Origin: Bifidobacterium scardovii JCM 12489 = DSM 13734
GTDB lineage: Bacteria; Actinomycetota; Actinomycetes; Actinomycetales; Bifidobacteriaceae
Assembly: GCF_001042635.1 (NCBI RefSeq)
Contig: NZ_AP012331.1
Coordinates: 1,054,001-1,118,000, forward strand
Reading direction: 5' to 3'
DNA length: 64,000 nucleotides
The position numbers were made by a program, and so were the translations under genes. Below, one piece after another: positions 9,126-18,178 of this stretch; position 1 is the first letter of the stretch, and every line of letters begins with the position of its first letter. The notes below the pieces were generated by a model. It ran no database searches, was not told where the DNA came from, and saw nothing but the letters and a program-made list of their open reading frames with translations.

Positions 9126-11525
9126 TCAGTGGCGGCGGGGGCGCTGGCCGCCGCGCGCGGCGAGGGCGCGCTGCACGCCGATGATCGCGGCCGCCGCCGC
9201 GGCCATGATCGCCAGCGACACGGCGAACCATCCCCACATCGGCGCGCTGACCGCCGTCACCTCGAACAGGTGCGGCAGGATCAGCAGCGCGAGCGGCGTG
9301 CCGAGCGCCATCGTCGCACACACGAACGCGCGGATCCTCGTGAACGGCACGCAGCTGCGAACCACGGCGATCATGGACATGGCGATGAGCAGCGCGTACA
9401 TCACGGTCCGGTTCTGCGCTTCCGGGAACGGGGCGATCAGGCTGAACGCGACGATCATGCCGGTCACGGCCAGCGCGAACGGCGCGGCCTTGCCGAGCGC
9501 GGTCGGCAGGAATCGGCCGCGGATGCGGGCGGTGTCCGACTCGAAAATCGTCAGGAACGACGGCCACGCCTCGATGCAGGCGTCCACCAGCGTGATCTGG
9601 ATCGGGATGAACGGGAACGGGATGTTCAGCGCCAGGCAGAAGAACGAGACCAGCACCGAGTAGATCGTCTTGATGAAGAACACGGCGGCGGTGCGCGTCA
9701 CGTTGTTGACCACCTTGCGGCCCTCCAGCACCACCTGCGGCAGATGCGTGAAGTCGGATTCGAGCAGCACGATCTGCGCGATCTGGCGGGCGGCGTCCGA
9801 ACCGGAGGCGATGGCGATCGAGCAGTCGGCCTCGCGCAGCGCGAGCAGGTCGTTCACGCCGTCGCCGGTCATGGCCACCTGATGGCCGGCGCGCTGCATG
9901 GCCTGCACCAGCTGGCGCTTCTGCTTCGGCGTGACGCGGGAGAACACGGTGAAGCGGGCGGCCACGTCGTCGAACACGTCGTCCGGGGCGTCGGCTGGGA
10001 TGGCGGTCATGTCGATCACGTTGTTCCAGTGCTCTAGGCCGGCCTGCATGGTCACGGCGGCCACGGTGCGCGGATGGTCGCCGGAGATGACCTTCACCTC
10101 GACGCCCTGGTCGCGGAAGTACCGGAGCGTCTCCTTGGCGCGCGGGCGGATCGTGTCCTTGAGGGCGATCAGCGTCATCGGGCGCAGGGCCTCGGGCAGG
10201 CGCTCCTCGTCGCGCCAGTCGCCGGGAAGGTACCCCAGGGCGATCAGGCGCAGCCCGCGGTTCATCATGTCGGCGGCCTGATCGGGCAGGTCGGCGCCGA
10301 GAATGCGTTCTGGCGCGCCGAGGAACACGGTCACGGCGCCGCCGGCGGCGCCCGGCCCGGCTCCTTCGCCGCCGGGCAGCCCGGCGGCGAAGGAGATCGC
10401 GCCCCATTTGCGCTTCGACGAGAACGGTATGACATTGGCGGCGGCCGGGGTCGGGGCGCCGGCCGGGGACGCGGCCGCGCAGTATTCGCGCAGCGCGGTG
10501 ATGGTGGCGTTGTTGTCCTCGCTGGCATTCAGGTAAGCGCCGATCAGGCGGCGGGCGTCGGCGTCGGCGATGCCGCCGAGCGGCACCACCTGCTCGACGG
10601 CCATATTGCCGTCGGTCAGCGTGCCGGTCTTGTCAAGGCACAGCGTATCCACATGGGCGAGCGTCTCCAGCGCGTAGATGTTCTGCACGAGGATCCGTCT
10701 CTTCGCGAGCCGGATCACGCCGGTGGCCAGCGACACGGAGATCAGCAGCACCAGGCCCTTGGGCAGCATGCCGAGCAGCGCGGCCGCCGAGGCGACCACC
10801 GAATCGTACATGGCCGCGTGCCGCAGCAGCGTCGCCTCCGTAAACAGCGCGATGCCCAGCGGGATGATCAGGAAGCTGGTGAACTTGGTGACCTTGCGCA
10901 TCGAGTCGAGCAGCTCGGAGTGCACGCGCTTCTCCTTGCGCACCTCGTTGATCAGCGAGTTCGCGTAGTTCGCGTCGCCGACGTGCGTCACGCGCGCGTA
11001 GCAGCGGCCCGAAATCACCGAGCTTCCGGAGAACAGCTGGGCACCGGCCGTCTTGTCGACCGAGTCGCTTTCGCCGGTGAGCAGCGATTCGTTGACCTCC
11101 AGCGCCCCGGAGACGACCACCGCGTCGTTGCAGATCTGGCGGCCGGCATCGAGCACGATGATGTCGTCCTTGACGATGCCGGACGCCTCGATCTCGGTTT
11201 CGGCGCCGTCGCGCAGCACCACGGCCCGCGGCTGGTTGAGGATCGTCAGCTCGTCGACCAGCTTCTTCGCCTTGAGCTCCTGGGCGATGCCGATCACGAT
11301 GTTGAGGATGATGATCGCGATGAACAGCATGTTCGTGTAGGCGCCGACCATGAACAGGATGATCGCGATGGCGAAGTTCAGCGCGTTGAACAGCGTGCAG
11401 ATGTTCTCGCGCAGGATCGCGCCGACCGATTTGGTGACGCTGCGCGCGCCCGTCTCGCCCTCGCCGCGGGCCCGCCTCTCGGCGACCTCGGCGCCGGTCA
11501 GTCCGATGATATGTTCGTCTTGCAC
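9126..11525 (-). CDS. P-type cation-translocating ATPase, CtpE-like
   Basis: 799 residues from GTG 11525, which has GGAGGAAAC immediately upstream; an ATG 13 codons earlier (11564) has no such site. Landmarks: first helix pair (about 48-80), TGES (150-153) in the actuator domain, PKGL in the fourth helix (about 255-258, PEGL in calcium pumps), the phosphorylated Asp in DKTGT (298-302), and the TGDGVND hinge. It lacks a heavy-metal-binding N-terminal domain. The helix-four motif and overall layout most resemble the CtpE branch, described as calcium uptake ATPases in mycobacteria. The ion is inferred, not shown. It is followed on the same strand by an MFS pump. Confidence 0.88.
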   Translation of the reverse strand: MQDEHIIGLTGAEVAERRARGEGETGARSVTKSVGAILRENICTLFNALNFAIAIILFMVGAYTNMLFIAIIILNIVIGIAQELKAKKLVDELTILNQPRAVVLRDGAETEIEASGIVKDDIIVLDAGRQICNDAVVVSGALEVNESLLTGESDSVDKTAGAQLFSGSSVISGRCYARVTHVGDANYANSLINEVRKEKRVHSELLDSMRKVTKFTSFLIIPLGIALFTEATLLRHAAMYDSVVASAAALLGMLPKGLVLLISVSLATGVIRLAKRRILVQNIYALETLAHVDTLCLDKTGTLTDGNMAVEQVVPLGGIADADARRLIGAYLNASEDNNATITALREYCAAASPAGAPTPAAANVIPFSSKRKWGAISFAAGLPGGEGAGPGAAGGAVTVFLGAPERILGADLPDQAADMMNRGLRLIALGYLPGDWRDEERLPEALRPMTLIALKDTIRPRAKETLRYFRDQGVEVKVISGDHPRTVAAVTMQAGLEHWNNVIDMTAIPADAPDDVFDDVAARFTVFSRVTPKQKRQLVQAMQRAGHQVAMTGDGVNDLLALREADCSIAIASGSDAARQIAQIVLLESDFTHLPQVVLEGRKVVNNVTRTAAVFFIKTIYSVLVSFFCLALNIPFPFIPIQITLVDACIEAWPSFLTIFESDTARIRGRFLPTALGKAAPFALAVTGMIVAFSLIAPFPEAQNRTVMYALLIAMSMIAVVRSCVPFTRIRAFVCATMALGTPLALLILPHLFEVTAVSAPMWGWFAVSLAIMAAAAAAIIGVQRALAARGGQRPRRH

Positions 11526-11621
11526 GTTTCCTCCGTGTGCCTCATCGATGGTCAGATGAGACACATGCTATCGGCATGCCACTGAGACGGCGCTAAGAAA
11601 GACGGTCCCGAACGCCGCAGG

Positions 11622-13055
11622 TCAGATCTCGCCGTGCTCGCGGATCAGGAACGACAGCGCGAAGGCGAGTGCGATGACGCCGGTGGAGACCGCGAACACG
11701 GCGGACACGCCGTGCGCGAGGCCCGCCGCCTGGCTGCCGGCGACCGATGCCGGCAGGGTGTTCGTGGTCATGATCGTGAAGTACACGGCGGTGCCGATCG
11801 CGGCCATCGTCTGGCGCAGCGTGTTGTTCATCGCGGTGCCGTGCGGGATCAGCGGCCCGGTCAGCTGGTTCAGCGCCGTGGTGGTCAGCGGCATCAGGCT
11901 GAACGCCACGCCGACCATCATCAGCGTGAAGCATGTGGCCGGGTACCAGGCGGGGGAGTCGACGCCCAGGCGCGAGAGCGCGAGCATCGCCGCGAGCATC
12001 AGCGCCAGGCCGGGCGTGGCCAGACGCTTGGCGCCGAACCGGTCGAACAGGCGGCCGGCGATGGGGCTCAGCACGCCCTCGACCACGCCGCCGGCCATCA
12101 GCAGCAGGCCGGACTGCAGCGCCGTGAATCCCAGCACGTTCTGGATGTACATGGGCAGGATGCTCATCGTGGAGATGAACGTGACGAAGACCAGCACGAC
12201 CTCGATCATCGGCAGGGTGAACATCGGTCTGTCGAACACGCGGAAGTTGAGCATGGGCTGGCGCAGGCGCATCTGGCGCCCGATGAAGACGACCAACGAG
12301 ACCGCGCCGACGGCCAGCGCGCCGATCGTGGGCGGCGCGGACCAGCCGTTCTGGCCGGCGACGCTGAACCCGTACAGCAGGCCGCCGAAACCGAGCGTCG
12401 ACAGGACGATCGACGGGAGGTCGATGCGCGGATCGGTGCGTTCGGTCACGTTGCGCACGGTCGGGACCGCGACGGCGAGCACGGCGGCGGCGATGACGAT
12501 CAGCGGCACGAACAGGAAACGCCATGGCAGGAAATCGATGATCAGACCGGACAGGGTCGGGCCCAGCGCCGGCGCGAACGCGATGACCATGCCGAACCAG
12601 CCCATCGCGGTGCCGCGCTTGTTGGGCGGGAACACGACGAACAGCACGGTCTGCAGCAGCGGCATGAGGATGCCGGCGCCGGTGGCCTGCAGGATGCGGC
12701 CGAGCAGCAGCACCCCGAAACCGGGGGCGGCGGTGCACACGATGGTGCCGAACAGGAACATGCCGATCGCGTAGAAGAACAGCTGCCGTGTGGTGAAGCG
12801 CTGGATCAGGAACGCGGTGATCGGGATCATGATGCCGTTGGTGAGCATGAACGCGGTGGTCAGCCACTGCGCGGTGTTGCTGGTGATGCTGAACTCGGCC
12901 ATGAGATGCGGCAGCGCGGAGGTCATCAGCGTCTGGTTGAGGATCGCGGTGAAGCTGCCGACCATCATCACGAGGATGGGGATGAGCTCGCGTTTCGACG
13001 AAGGCGGCTGCGCGGCGGTGCGGCCGGACTGGTCCTTGAGCATGGTGATTTCCAT
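11622..13055 (-). CDS. MFS transporter, DHA2 (14-helix) drug efflux type
   Basis: 477 residues from ATG 13055, preceded by GAGGTG. It shows the MFS/DHA2 features NQTLMTSALPHLMAEF in helix 1, AQWLTTAFMLTNG, GRILQATGAGILMPLLQT and the antiporter motif GPTLSGLIIDFLPWRFLF, with 13-14 hydrophobic segments. Family members use the proton gradient to expel drugs or other toxic compounds from the cytoplasm. It shares strand with the ATPase downstream, 96 bases apart, so co-transcription is possible. No local regulator points at it except perhaps the TetR protein encoded 1 kb away. Confidence 0.9.
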   Translation of the reverse strand: MEITMLKDQSGRTAAQPPSSKRELIPILVMMVGSFTAILNQTLMTSALPHLMAEFSITSNTAQWLTTAFMLTNGIMIPITAFLIQRFTTRQLFFYAIGMFLFGTIVCTAAPGFGVLLLGRILQATGAGILMPLLQTVLFVVFPPNKRGTAMGWFGMVIAFAPALGPTLSGLIIDFLPWRFLFVPLIVIAAAVLAVAVPTVRNVTERTDPRIDLPSIVLSTLGFGGLLYGFSVAGQNGWSAPPTIGALAVGAVSLVVFIGRQMRLRQPMLNFRVFDRPMFTLPMIEVVLVFVTFISTMSILPMYIQNVLGFTALQSGLLLMAGGVVEGVLSPIAGRLFDRFGAKRLATPGLALMLAAMLALSRLGVDSPAWYPATCFTLMMVGVAFSLMPLTTTALNQLTGPLIPHGTAMNNTLRQTMAAIGTAVYFTIMTTNTLPASVAGSQAAGLAHGVSAVFAVSTGVIALAFALSFLIREHGEI

Positions 13056-13397
13056 AAGACACCTCGTTGCTTGCTGATACGACCCCAGCCGATCTCGGCC
13101 GGCGCGTGCGGTCCGCTCGGCGCGCTTCCCCCGACCCGTATCGCGCGGATCGGATGCGTGCCGAGCGGGACGGCCGCCCCGTGGCCCCTGCCGGTATTGC
13201 TCGCAACAGTCTATCGGCGTGGGGGACATTCGCATATCCGTTTCGCCATTCGTGTAATCGTTTCCAACGCGGCGGCATCCGGACCCGGCGGCCGGGGCTG
13301 GCCATGTGACACAATGGATGGTCGGGGCGATTCGCCGCAGGGACAGGTCGCCGAGTATCGAACCGTCGAGTATCAAACCGTCGAGTACAAGGAAGTG

Positions 13398-14084
13398 ATG
13401 ATGACCGATCCCCAGACTCCGGAGGCCGGCCGGCAGGCCGCGCCGGTTCCGCCCATGACCGATGAGCTCCGCGCGAAAATGGCGCCGATGTATTCCGGCG
13501 ACGTCTATCTGCCGGACGATATGGAGGATTTCTTCGCCGTGCAGGCGGCCCAGCGCGATCTGCAGCTGGAGCTCAACGCCACGCCGTTGACCGACCGGCC
13601 GCGCCGTGCCGCGCTGATGAAGGCGTTCTTCGGCGCCGCGGGCGAGAACCTGTACCTGGAATGCCCCGTCTATGCGAACTGGGGCTGCAACACGTATTGG
13701 GGCGCGCACTGCTATGCGAACTTCAACCTGACGCTGGTGGACGACGGCGAGATCTTCATCGGCGACCATACCATGATCGGGCCGAACGTCACGCTGGTGG
13801 CCACGGGGCACCCGGTGCGCCCCGACCTGCGCCGCATCTACGCCCAGTACTCCCTGCCCATCCACATCGGCGCGAACGTGTGGATCGGCGCGAACGTGAC
13901 GGTGCTGCCCGGCGTCACGATCGGCGACAACGCCGTGATCGGCGCCGGATCGCTGGTCACCAAGGACATCCCGGCCGACACGGTGGCGTACGGCAGCCCG
14001 TGCAGGGTGGTGCGCGAGATCAACGAGCACGACGACGTCTATTATTGGCGCGACCGCAAGCTCGGCGAGCGCTTCGCCCGGTAG
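13398..14084 (+). CDS. Maltose/galactoside O-acetyltransferase (LacA/Maa family)
   Basis: 228 residues with AAGGAAG before tandem ATG codons. The N-terminal Mac domain (MAPMYSGDVYLPDD... about 25-80) is followed by a left-handed beta-helix of hexapeptide repeats (GDHTMIGPNVTL, GANVWIGANVTVLPGVTIGDNAVIGAGSLV). The catalytic His is in ATGHPVRPDLR. It transfers acetyl from acetyl-CoA to a sugar hydroxyl, probably to detoxify non-metabolisable sugars. The leader holds three copies of a 15-base repeat (GTCGAGTATCAAACC-like, 13352-13388). A TetR gene follows after 23 bases and is probably co-transcribed. Confidence 0.88.
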   Translation: MMTDPQTPEAGRQAAPVPPMTDELRAKMAPMYSGDVYLPDDMEDFFAVQAAQRDLQLELNATPLTDRPRRAALMKAFFGAAGENLYLECPVYANWGCNTYWGAHCYANFNLTLVDDGEIFIGDHTMIGPNVTLVATGHPVRPDLRRIYAQYSLPIHIGANVWIGANVTVLPGVTIGDNAVIGAGSLVTKDIPADTVAYGSPCRVVREINEHDDVYYWRDRKLGERFAR

Positions 14085-14107
14085 CGCGCGATCGGGAGGG
14101 GGAACGC

Positions 14108-14665
14108 ATGGCCGAAACGACCCGTCGGGTCGACCCGGAGCGCAAGCAGCGCATCATCGACGCATGCCTCGACGTGATCGCCGAGCGCGGCGTGACCGGC
14201 ACCTCGCACCGCGTGGTCGCCGCGGCCGCGCATGTGCCGCTCGGGTCGATGACCTACTATTTCGACGGCATGGCCGATCTGCTGCATCAGGCATTCGAGC
14301 AGTTCGCGCAGCAGGCCATCGACCAGTTCGGCCGGCGCATCGACGGCGCCTCGACCGCATCACAGGCGTGCGAGGCGATCGCCGTGCACATCGAAGGCGA
14401 TCTGCTGCGCACGCAGCGTGATCTCAACCTCAATCTTGAGCTGTACACGCTGGCCGCGCGCGATCCCGCCTACCGCGATATCGGCGAGCGGTGGATGGCC
14501 GCCAGCCGCACCCAGTACGAGCGGTTCTTCGACCATGAGACCGCGGTGCTGCTCGACGCGATGGTCGAAGGCCTCACCCTGCACCGCGCGCTCGGCAACG
14601 TGGCGCGCGATCCGGCGATCATCCGCGAGGGCATCCGCCGCATCGTCGCGCGCGAAGCCGTCTGA
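14108..14665 (+). CDS. TetR family transcriptional regulator
   Basis: 185 residues. The HTH is RIIDACLDVIAERGVTGTSHRVVAAAAHVPLGSMTYYFDG, with the TYYF signature; the helical C-terminal domain resembles TetR_C proteins found beside efflux genes. It has a very good ribosome binding site (GGGAGGGGG). It lies 23 bases after the acetyltransferase gene, same strand, so the two form a small operon that it may regulate together with the divergent DHA2 pump. That target is inferred. Confidence 0.87.
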   Translation: MAETTRRVDPERKQRIIDACLDVIAERGVTGTSHRVVAAAAHVPLGSMTYYFDGMADLLHQAFEQFAQQAIDQFGRRIDGASTASQACEAIAVHIEGDLLRTQRDLNLNLELYTLAARDPAYRDIGERWMAASRTQYERFFDHETAVLLDAMVEGLTLHRALGNVARDPAIIREGIRRIVAREAV

Positions 14666-14670
14666 TATCC

Positions 14671-14753
14671 GGCTCCCCTCAGGGAAGCTGAGCCGCGAAA
14701 CAGACAGGTAGACGACTGGCATTCCGTCTGGCTCCCCTCTCTGAGGGGGAGCC
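14671..14753. repeat. REP-like palindromic repeats between convergent genes
   Basis: Two copies of the GGCTCCCCTC-type palindrome (14671-14690, imperfect, and 14730-14753, an uninterrupted hairpin) lie between the stops of the TetR gene and the convergent lyase gene. They may double as a bidirectional terminator, but no T run is present. Confidence 0.6.
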
Positions 14754-14764
14754 AGACAGGAGAT

Positions 14765-16072
14765 TCAGCGCAGCGCTTCCAGGCCGGCGGTGAGGCGGCG
14801 CAGACCCTCGCGCATGCGGGCGCGCTGGGTGGCGACGTTGATGCGGATGAAATCACGGCCGTCGCCGCCGAACTGCGCGCCGGGGGAGAAGAACACGCGG
14901 TGTTCGCGCCGCAGATAGTCGCACAGCCCGTCCGTATCGGCGAATGAGACGGAATCCGCGGTGTCGCGGGCGATATCCGGGTCGGCGAGCGACAGCGCGG
15001 CGTCGAAGGGGTCGACGTCCGGCTCGCCGGCTTCCGCGCCGGCCTGCGCCTTGCCGCCACGCGTGAACGCCGAGCAGTCGAGCCACATCAGATACGTGGC
15101 ATGGCCCTCGAGCAGCCTGACCTGGCGGTTGAGCGGCGCCGAGGCGTTGTAGGCGTCGATCATGGCATGTGCCTCGCGCTTGTTGTCGGCCAGATAGGCG
15201 CGCAGGGCGTCGAGCCACTCGCCGCCGCGCCCGAACGCGGCGATCGCCGCATCCACCGCGAAGGCGTTCGGTTCGGCGACCTCGTCGGTGTTGAGCCCGC
15301 GCCACACCTTGTGCCGTAGCACCGGATCGGGCGCCATGACGGCTGCCGTGTGCAACCCGGCGATATTGAAGGTCTTGGTCGGCGCGAGGCAGGTCACCGA
15401 ATTCATCGCGCAATGCTCGCCGGCCGAGGCGAACGGCACATACCCGTATCCCGGGTCGGTCAGATCGCAGTGGATCTCGTCGCTGATCACCGTGACGTGG
15501 TGCTTCCAGCACAGCTCGCCCAGCCGCGCCAGCGTCGCGCGGTCCCAGATCATGCCGGTCGGGTTGTGCGGGTTGCACAGGATCATCAGCGTGGTCTGCG
15601 GGTCGGCCAGCTTGGACTCCAGATCGTTCCAGTCGACCGAGTAATGGCCGCGGCCGTCGTAGGCCAGGGGCGCCTCGAGCGCGCGGCGGCCGTTGTTGAG
15701 GATCGAATTGAAGAAGATATTGTACACCGGCGTCTGGATCAGCACGTTCTCGGCCGGCGTCGTCAGCTTGCGCACCATGCTCGAGATCGCCGGAATCACG
15801 CCGGTGGTGAAGATCAGCGATTCCGGGTCGATCGTCAGGCCGTGGCGGTCCTTCCACCAGTCGGCGTAGGCGCGGTTCCATTCCGGCGGCACGATCGAAT
15901 AGCCGAACACGCCGTGGTCGAGCCGCCGGCGCAGCGCCTCGCGGATCGCCGGCGCGGTGGCGAAGTCCATATCCGCCACCCACATCGGCAGCGCGTCGCC
16001 GGCCTCCTCCCACTTGAGGGAGAACGTGCCCGACCGGTCGATCGGTGTATCGAAGTCAAAGCCAGCAGCCAT
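14765..16072 (-). CDS. MalY/PatB-type pyridoxal-phosphate C-S lyase / aminotransferase
   Basis: 435 residues from ATG 16072, with GAAAGGAC upstream. Fold-type I motifs: MWVADMDF near the N-terminus, HNPTGMIW, ISDEIHCDL, and SVTCLAPTKTFNIAGLHTA with the PLP-binding Lys in APTKTFN. MalY/PatB enzymes cleave cystathionine or cysteine-S conjugates, releasing pyruvate, ammonia and a thiol. Compared with typical members there is an Ala/Asp-rich insert near the C-terminus (KAQAGAEAGEPDVDPFDAALS). It lies 19 bases downstream of the DUF3737 gene on the same strand, and these two families often neighbour each other, so they probably form one operon. Confidence 0.88.
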   Translation of the reverse strand: MAAGFDFDTPIDRSGTFSLKWEEAGDALPMWVADMDFATAPAIREALRRRLDHGVFGYSIVPPEWNRAYADWWKDRHGLTIDPESLIFTTGVIPAISSMVRKLTTPAENVLIQTPVYNIFFNSILNNGRRALEAPLAYDGRGHYSVDWNDLESKLADPQTTLMILCNPHNPTGMIWDRATLARLGELCWKHHVTVISDEIHCDLTDPGYGYVPFASAGEHCAMNSVTCLAPTKTFNIAGLHTAAVMAPDPVLRHKVWRGLNTDEVAEPNAFAVDAAIAAFGRGGEWLDALRAYLADNKREAHAMIDAYNASAPLNRQVRLLEGHATYLMWLDCSAFTRGGKAQAGAEAGEPDVDPFDAALSLADPDIARDTADSVSFADTDGLCDYLRREHRVFFSPGAQFGGDGRDFIRINVATQRARMREGLRRLTAGLEALR

Positions 16073-16091
16073 GTCCAGTCCTTTCAAGCGG

Positions 16092-16970
16092 CTATTCGCG
16101 CGGCGTCTCGCCGGTGATGATCGTCGTGGCGCCCGGATCGATCCGGTCCGCCTCGAGCGCGAGTTCGTCGATGCGCTCGGCGCGGATCACCCCGCCCGCG
16201 GGGTTGACCACGCCGTCGATGGCGCCCTGCACATCGGCGTCGACCGTCGAATATTCGAAGGCCCGTGTGGTGTTGATCAGGCGGCAGCGCTTCAGCACGA
16301 GATTGTCGATGTAGCACAGGCCCTGCAGGCTTTCGATCGTGCAGTTCTCGAAGGTGAGGTTGCGCGAGTTCCAGCCGAGGTACTCGCCCGAGATGTAGGA
16401 GTCGCGCACGGTGACGTTCTCGGTGTTCCAGAAGGCGTCCTTGCTGATGAGCCGCGAATTGGTGACGGTGATGTCGCGGGCCCCGTCGAAGGGATAGTTG
16501 CCGACCAGCCTGAGGCTGTGGGCGGTGACGTTCGTGCAGTTCATGGCGAAGTAGTCGCCGCGCGCCACCACGTCGTCCAGTTCCACGTCGGTGCAGCTCC
16601 AGAAGGTCTCCTCGGCGTTGGTCAGGTCGGTGCGCAGCAGGGCGACGCCGTTGCAGCGGCGGAAGTTCTTGGGCGCCTCGATCGTGGAGTCCTCGACGTG
16701 GATGTGGTTCGTGTACCACACGCCGGCGCGCGCCATCTCGAACCAGGTGCAGCCGCGCGCGACGATGTTCTCGGCGTACCACAGCGGGTATTTCCACTGG
16801 AACGCGCTGTCGATCAGCTCGATGTCGCGCGAGTGCTTCAGCGGCGATTCGCCGTCGGCGAAGATCGTGTCGGTGTATACGGCGTCGTGCGCGAAGAATT
16901 CGGCGCGCTCGCCGGTCAGACGGGCCTGACGCACCTGCCGGCGCGCCTGATTGGCATTGCTCACTGTCAT
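16092..16970 (-). CDS. DUF3737 beta-helix protein
   Basis: 292 residues. The sequence is a run of short strands with Asn/Asp turns (DITVTNSRLISKDAFWNTENVTVRD, NLTFENCTIESLQGL), typical of the DUF3737 family and suggestive of a right-handed beta-helix. No signal peptide is visible, so it should be cytoplasmic. No catalytic activity is established for the family to my knowledge. It is first in a two-gene operon with the C-S lyase, which hints at a role in sulfur amino acid or amino-sugar chemistry, but that is inference. It has an AGGAGCATGACAGTG-type start context. Confidence 0.85.
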   Translation of the reverse strand: MTVSNANQARRQVRQARLTGERAEFFAHDAVYTDTIFADGESPLKHSRDIELIDSAFQWKYPLWYAENIVARGCTWFEMARAGVWYTNHIHVEDSTIEAPKNFRRCNGVALLRTDLTNAEETFWSCTDVELDDVVARGDYFAMNCTNVTAHSLRLVGNYPFDGARDITVTNSRLISKDAFWNTENVTVRDSYISGEYLGWNSRNLTFENCTIESLQGLCYIDNLVLKRCRLINTTRAFEYSTVDADVQGAIDGVVNPAGGVIRAERIDELALEADRIDPGATTIITGETPRE

Positions 16971-17135
16971 GCTCCTTGTGTTGTGCTGAGCAACAACCTA
17001 GAAACCTCAAGCACTCGAAGTCAAACGGAAGATCGTGTTTTGTCGAGGGCGTAATGCGTGGCGGCGGGACGGTTCCGATCCGGCCCGCCGCGAACGCCCA
17101 AAGCCGCCGATCGGGGGTTTGTGCCTGTGCCCACC

Positions 17136-17873
17136 CTATCGGTGGTAGGAGCAGCGGACGCGGCCGGCCGTGTACGCGTCCATCATGCGGTGGTAGATCT
17201 CCCGGTCGCCGCGCAGCAGCCCGGTCAGCGGCTCCGGGTCGGACGGGAAACGCTTCAGGGCCCGTGCGTATTCGTCGCGGTGGTAGCTCAGCGGCACCAC
17301 CGGCACGGCGTCGATGCGCAGCAGTTCCTTGAACAGGACCAGCCCGGCGAGCCTGCCGTCGCCGTCGGCGAACGGGTCGGCGGCCGCGAGCGCATGGTAT
17401 GCGACGGCTATGGCGGCCGGGTCGTCGGCAAGGGACGCGCAGCGGGCGAGCGCCTGGTCCAAGTCCGCAGAGGATGCGACCGTTCCGGGCACGGCGGCCG
17501 CATCGGCCGTGGCGGATCCGTCGGACGTGGCCGCCGTGGCCGGCGTCCGGCCGTCGCCGTGCCGCAGCATATCGTGGAGCGTGCCGATCAGACCGGCGTC
17601 GAGCGGATCGTCGACATGCCCGAGCAGCCAGTCGAACGCGCGGAAATGGTTGACGGCCGCGGTGACGTCGGCCGCCGGAGCGTCGGCGTCCAGGTCGCCC
17701 GGGCGCAACGAGCCGGTGACGAACAGCAGGGAGATCTGCGCCGGCGTCAGCGTGGAACCCGCCATGCGGTTCGCGTGATAGGCGAACAGCACCTACGTGT
17801 TGTAGTACAGCCCGTGGTCCCGGTACTGCCCGCGCTCGTACGTCAGCCAATCGACGAGTCTCATGCGTCCCAT
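17136..17873 (-). pseudogene. Fic-family protein, inactivated by an amber codon and active-site decay
   Basis: Reading from ATG 17873 (AAGGAT upstream), the frame gives MGRMRLVDWLTYERGQYRD then stops at TAG (17795-17793). It continues in the same frame for 218 codons with clear Fic homology (FAYHANRMAGSTLT). The Fic core HPFxxGNGRxxR is degraded to DPFADGDGRLAG: the catalytic His, the Asn and the last Arg are all changed. The inhibitory S/TxxxE-G motif is also lost (ANRMAG). A low-complexity Ala/Asp/Thr insert splits the domain. AMPylation activity is therefore very unlikely. The 305-base GC-rich gap up to the glucuronidase gene holds no other gene. Confidence 0.75.
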
Positions 17874-18178
17874 ATCCTTCCGCCCTTCCTTGGCTCCGGC
17901 GCGGTGCGGCCGGTTGCGGCATGCGCCGCCCGCCGACGGGCATGCCGATTCCGGGCCGGCGGGGCCGTGGCCGTCCCCGCGCATCCCGCGCGTGATTCCT
18001 ACGCACAGTGTAGTCCGGCCGGCCGCGTTGCCGCCGCATGCGTGCGGCATGCGGCGCCGCGGGGGCGGCGGCTCCGGACAAATCAGCCCATCGGCGCAAA
18101 CCGAAGGGGAACGGCGCCTCTGTGGGGCGCGATCGGCTATCGTGAAAACGGGAATGTTCCATTGATGGCCAAGGAGGC

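Noticed and set aside
9079..11585. Long frames on both strands opposite the P-type ATPase (for example 503 codons on +)
   Set aside because: These are antisense shadows typical of high-GC coding DNA; the minus-strand frame has all P-type ATPase motifs.
13067..13397. Possible gene in the gap between the DHA2 pump and the acetyltransferase
   Set aside because: Arg-rich frames without a ribosome binding site; only a 15-base direct repeat near 13352-13388 is notable.
17874..18178. Small gene in the GC-rich gap before beta-glucuronidase
   Set aside because: The only frames are continuations of shadow frames; the region shows short hairpins (CCGCATGC..GCATGCGG) but nothing codable.
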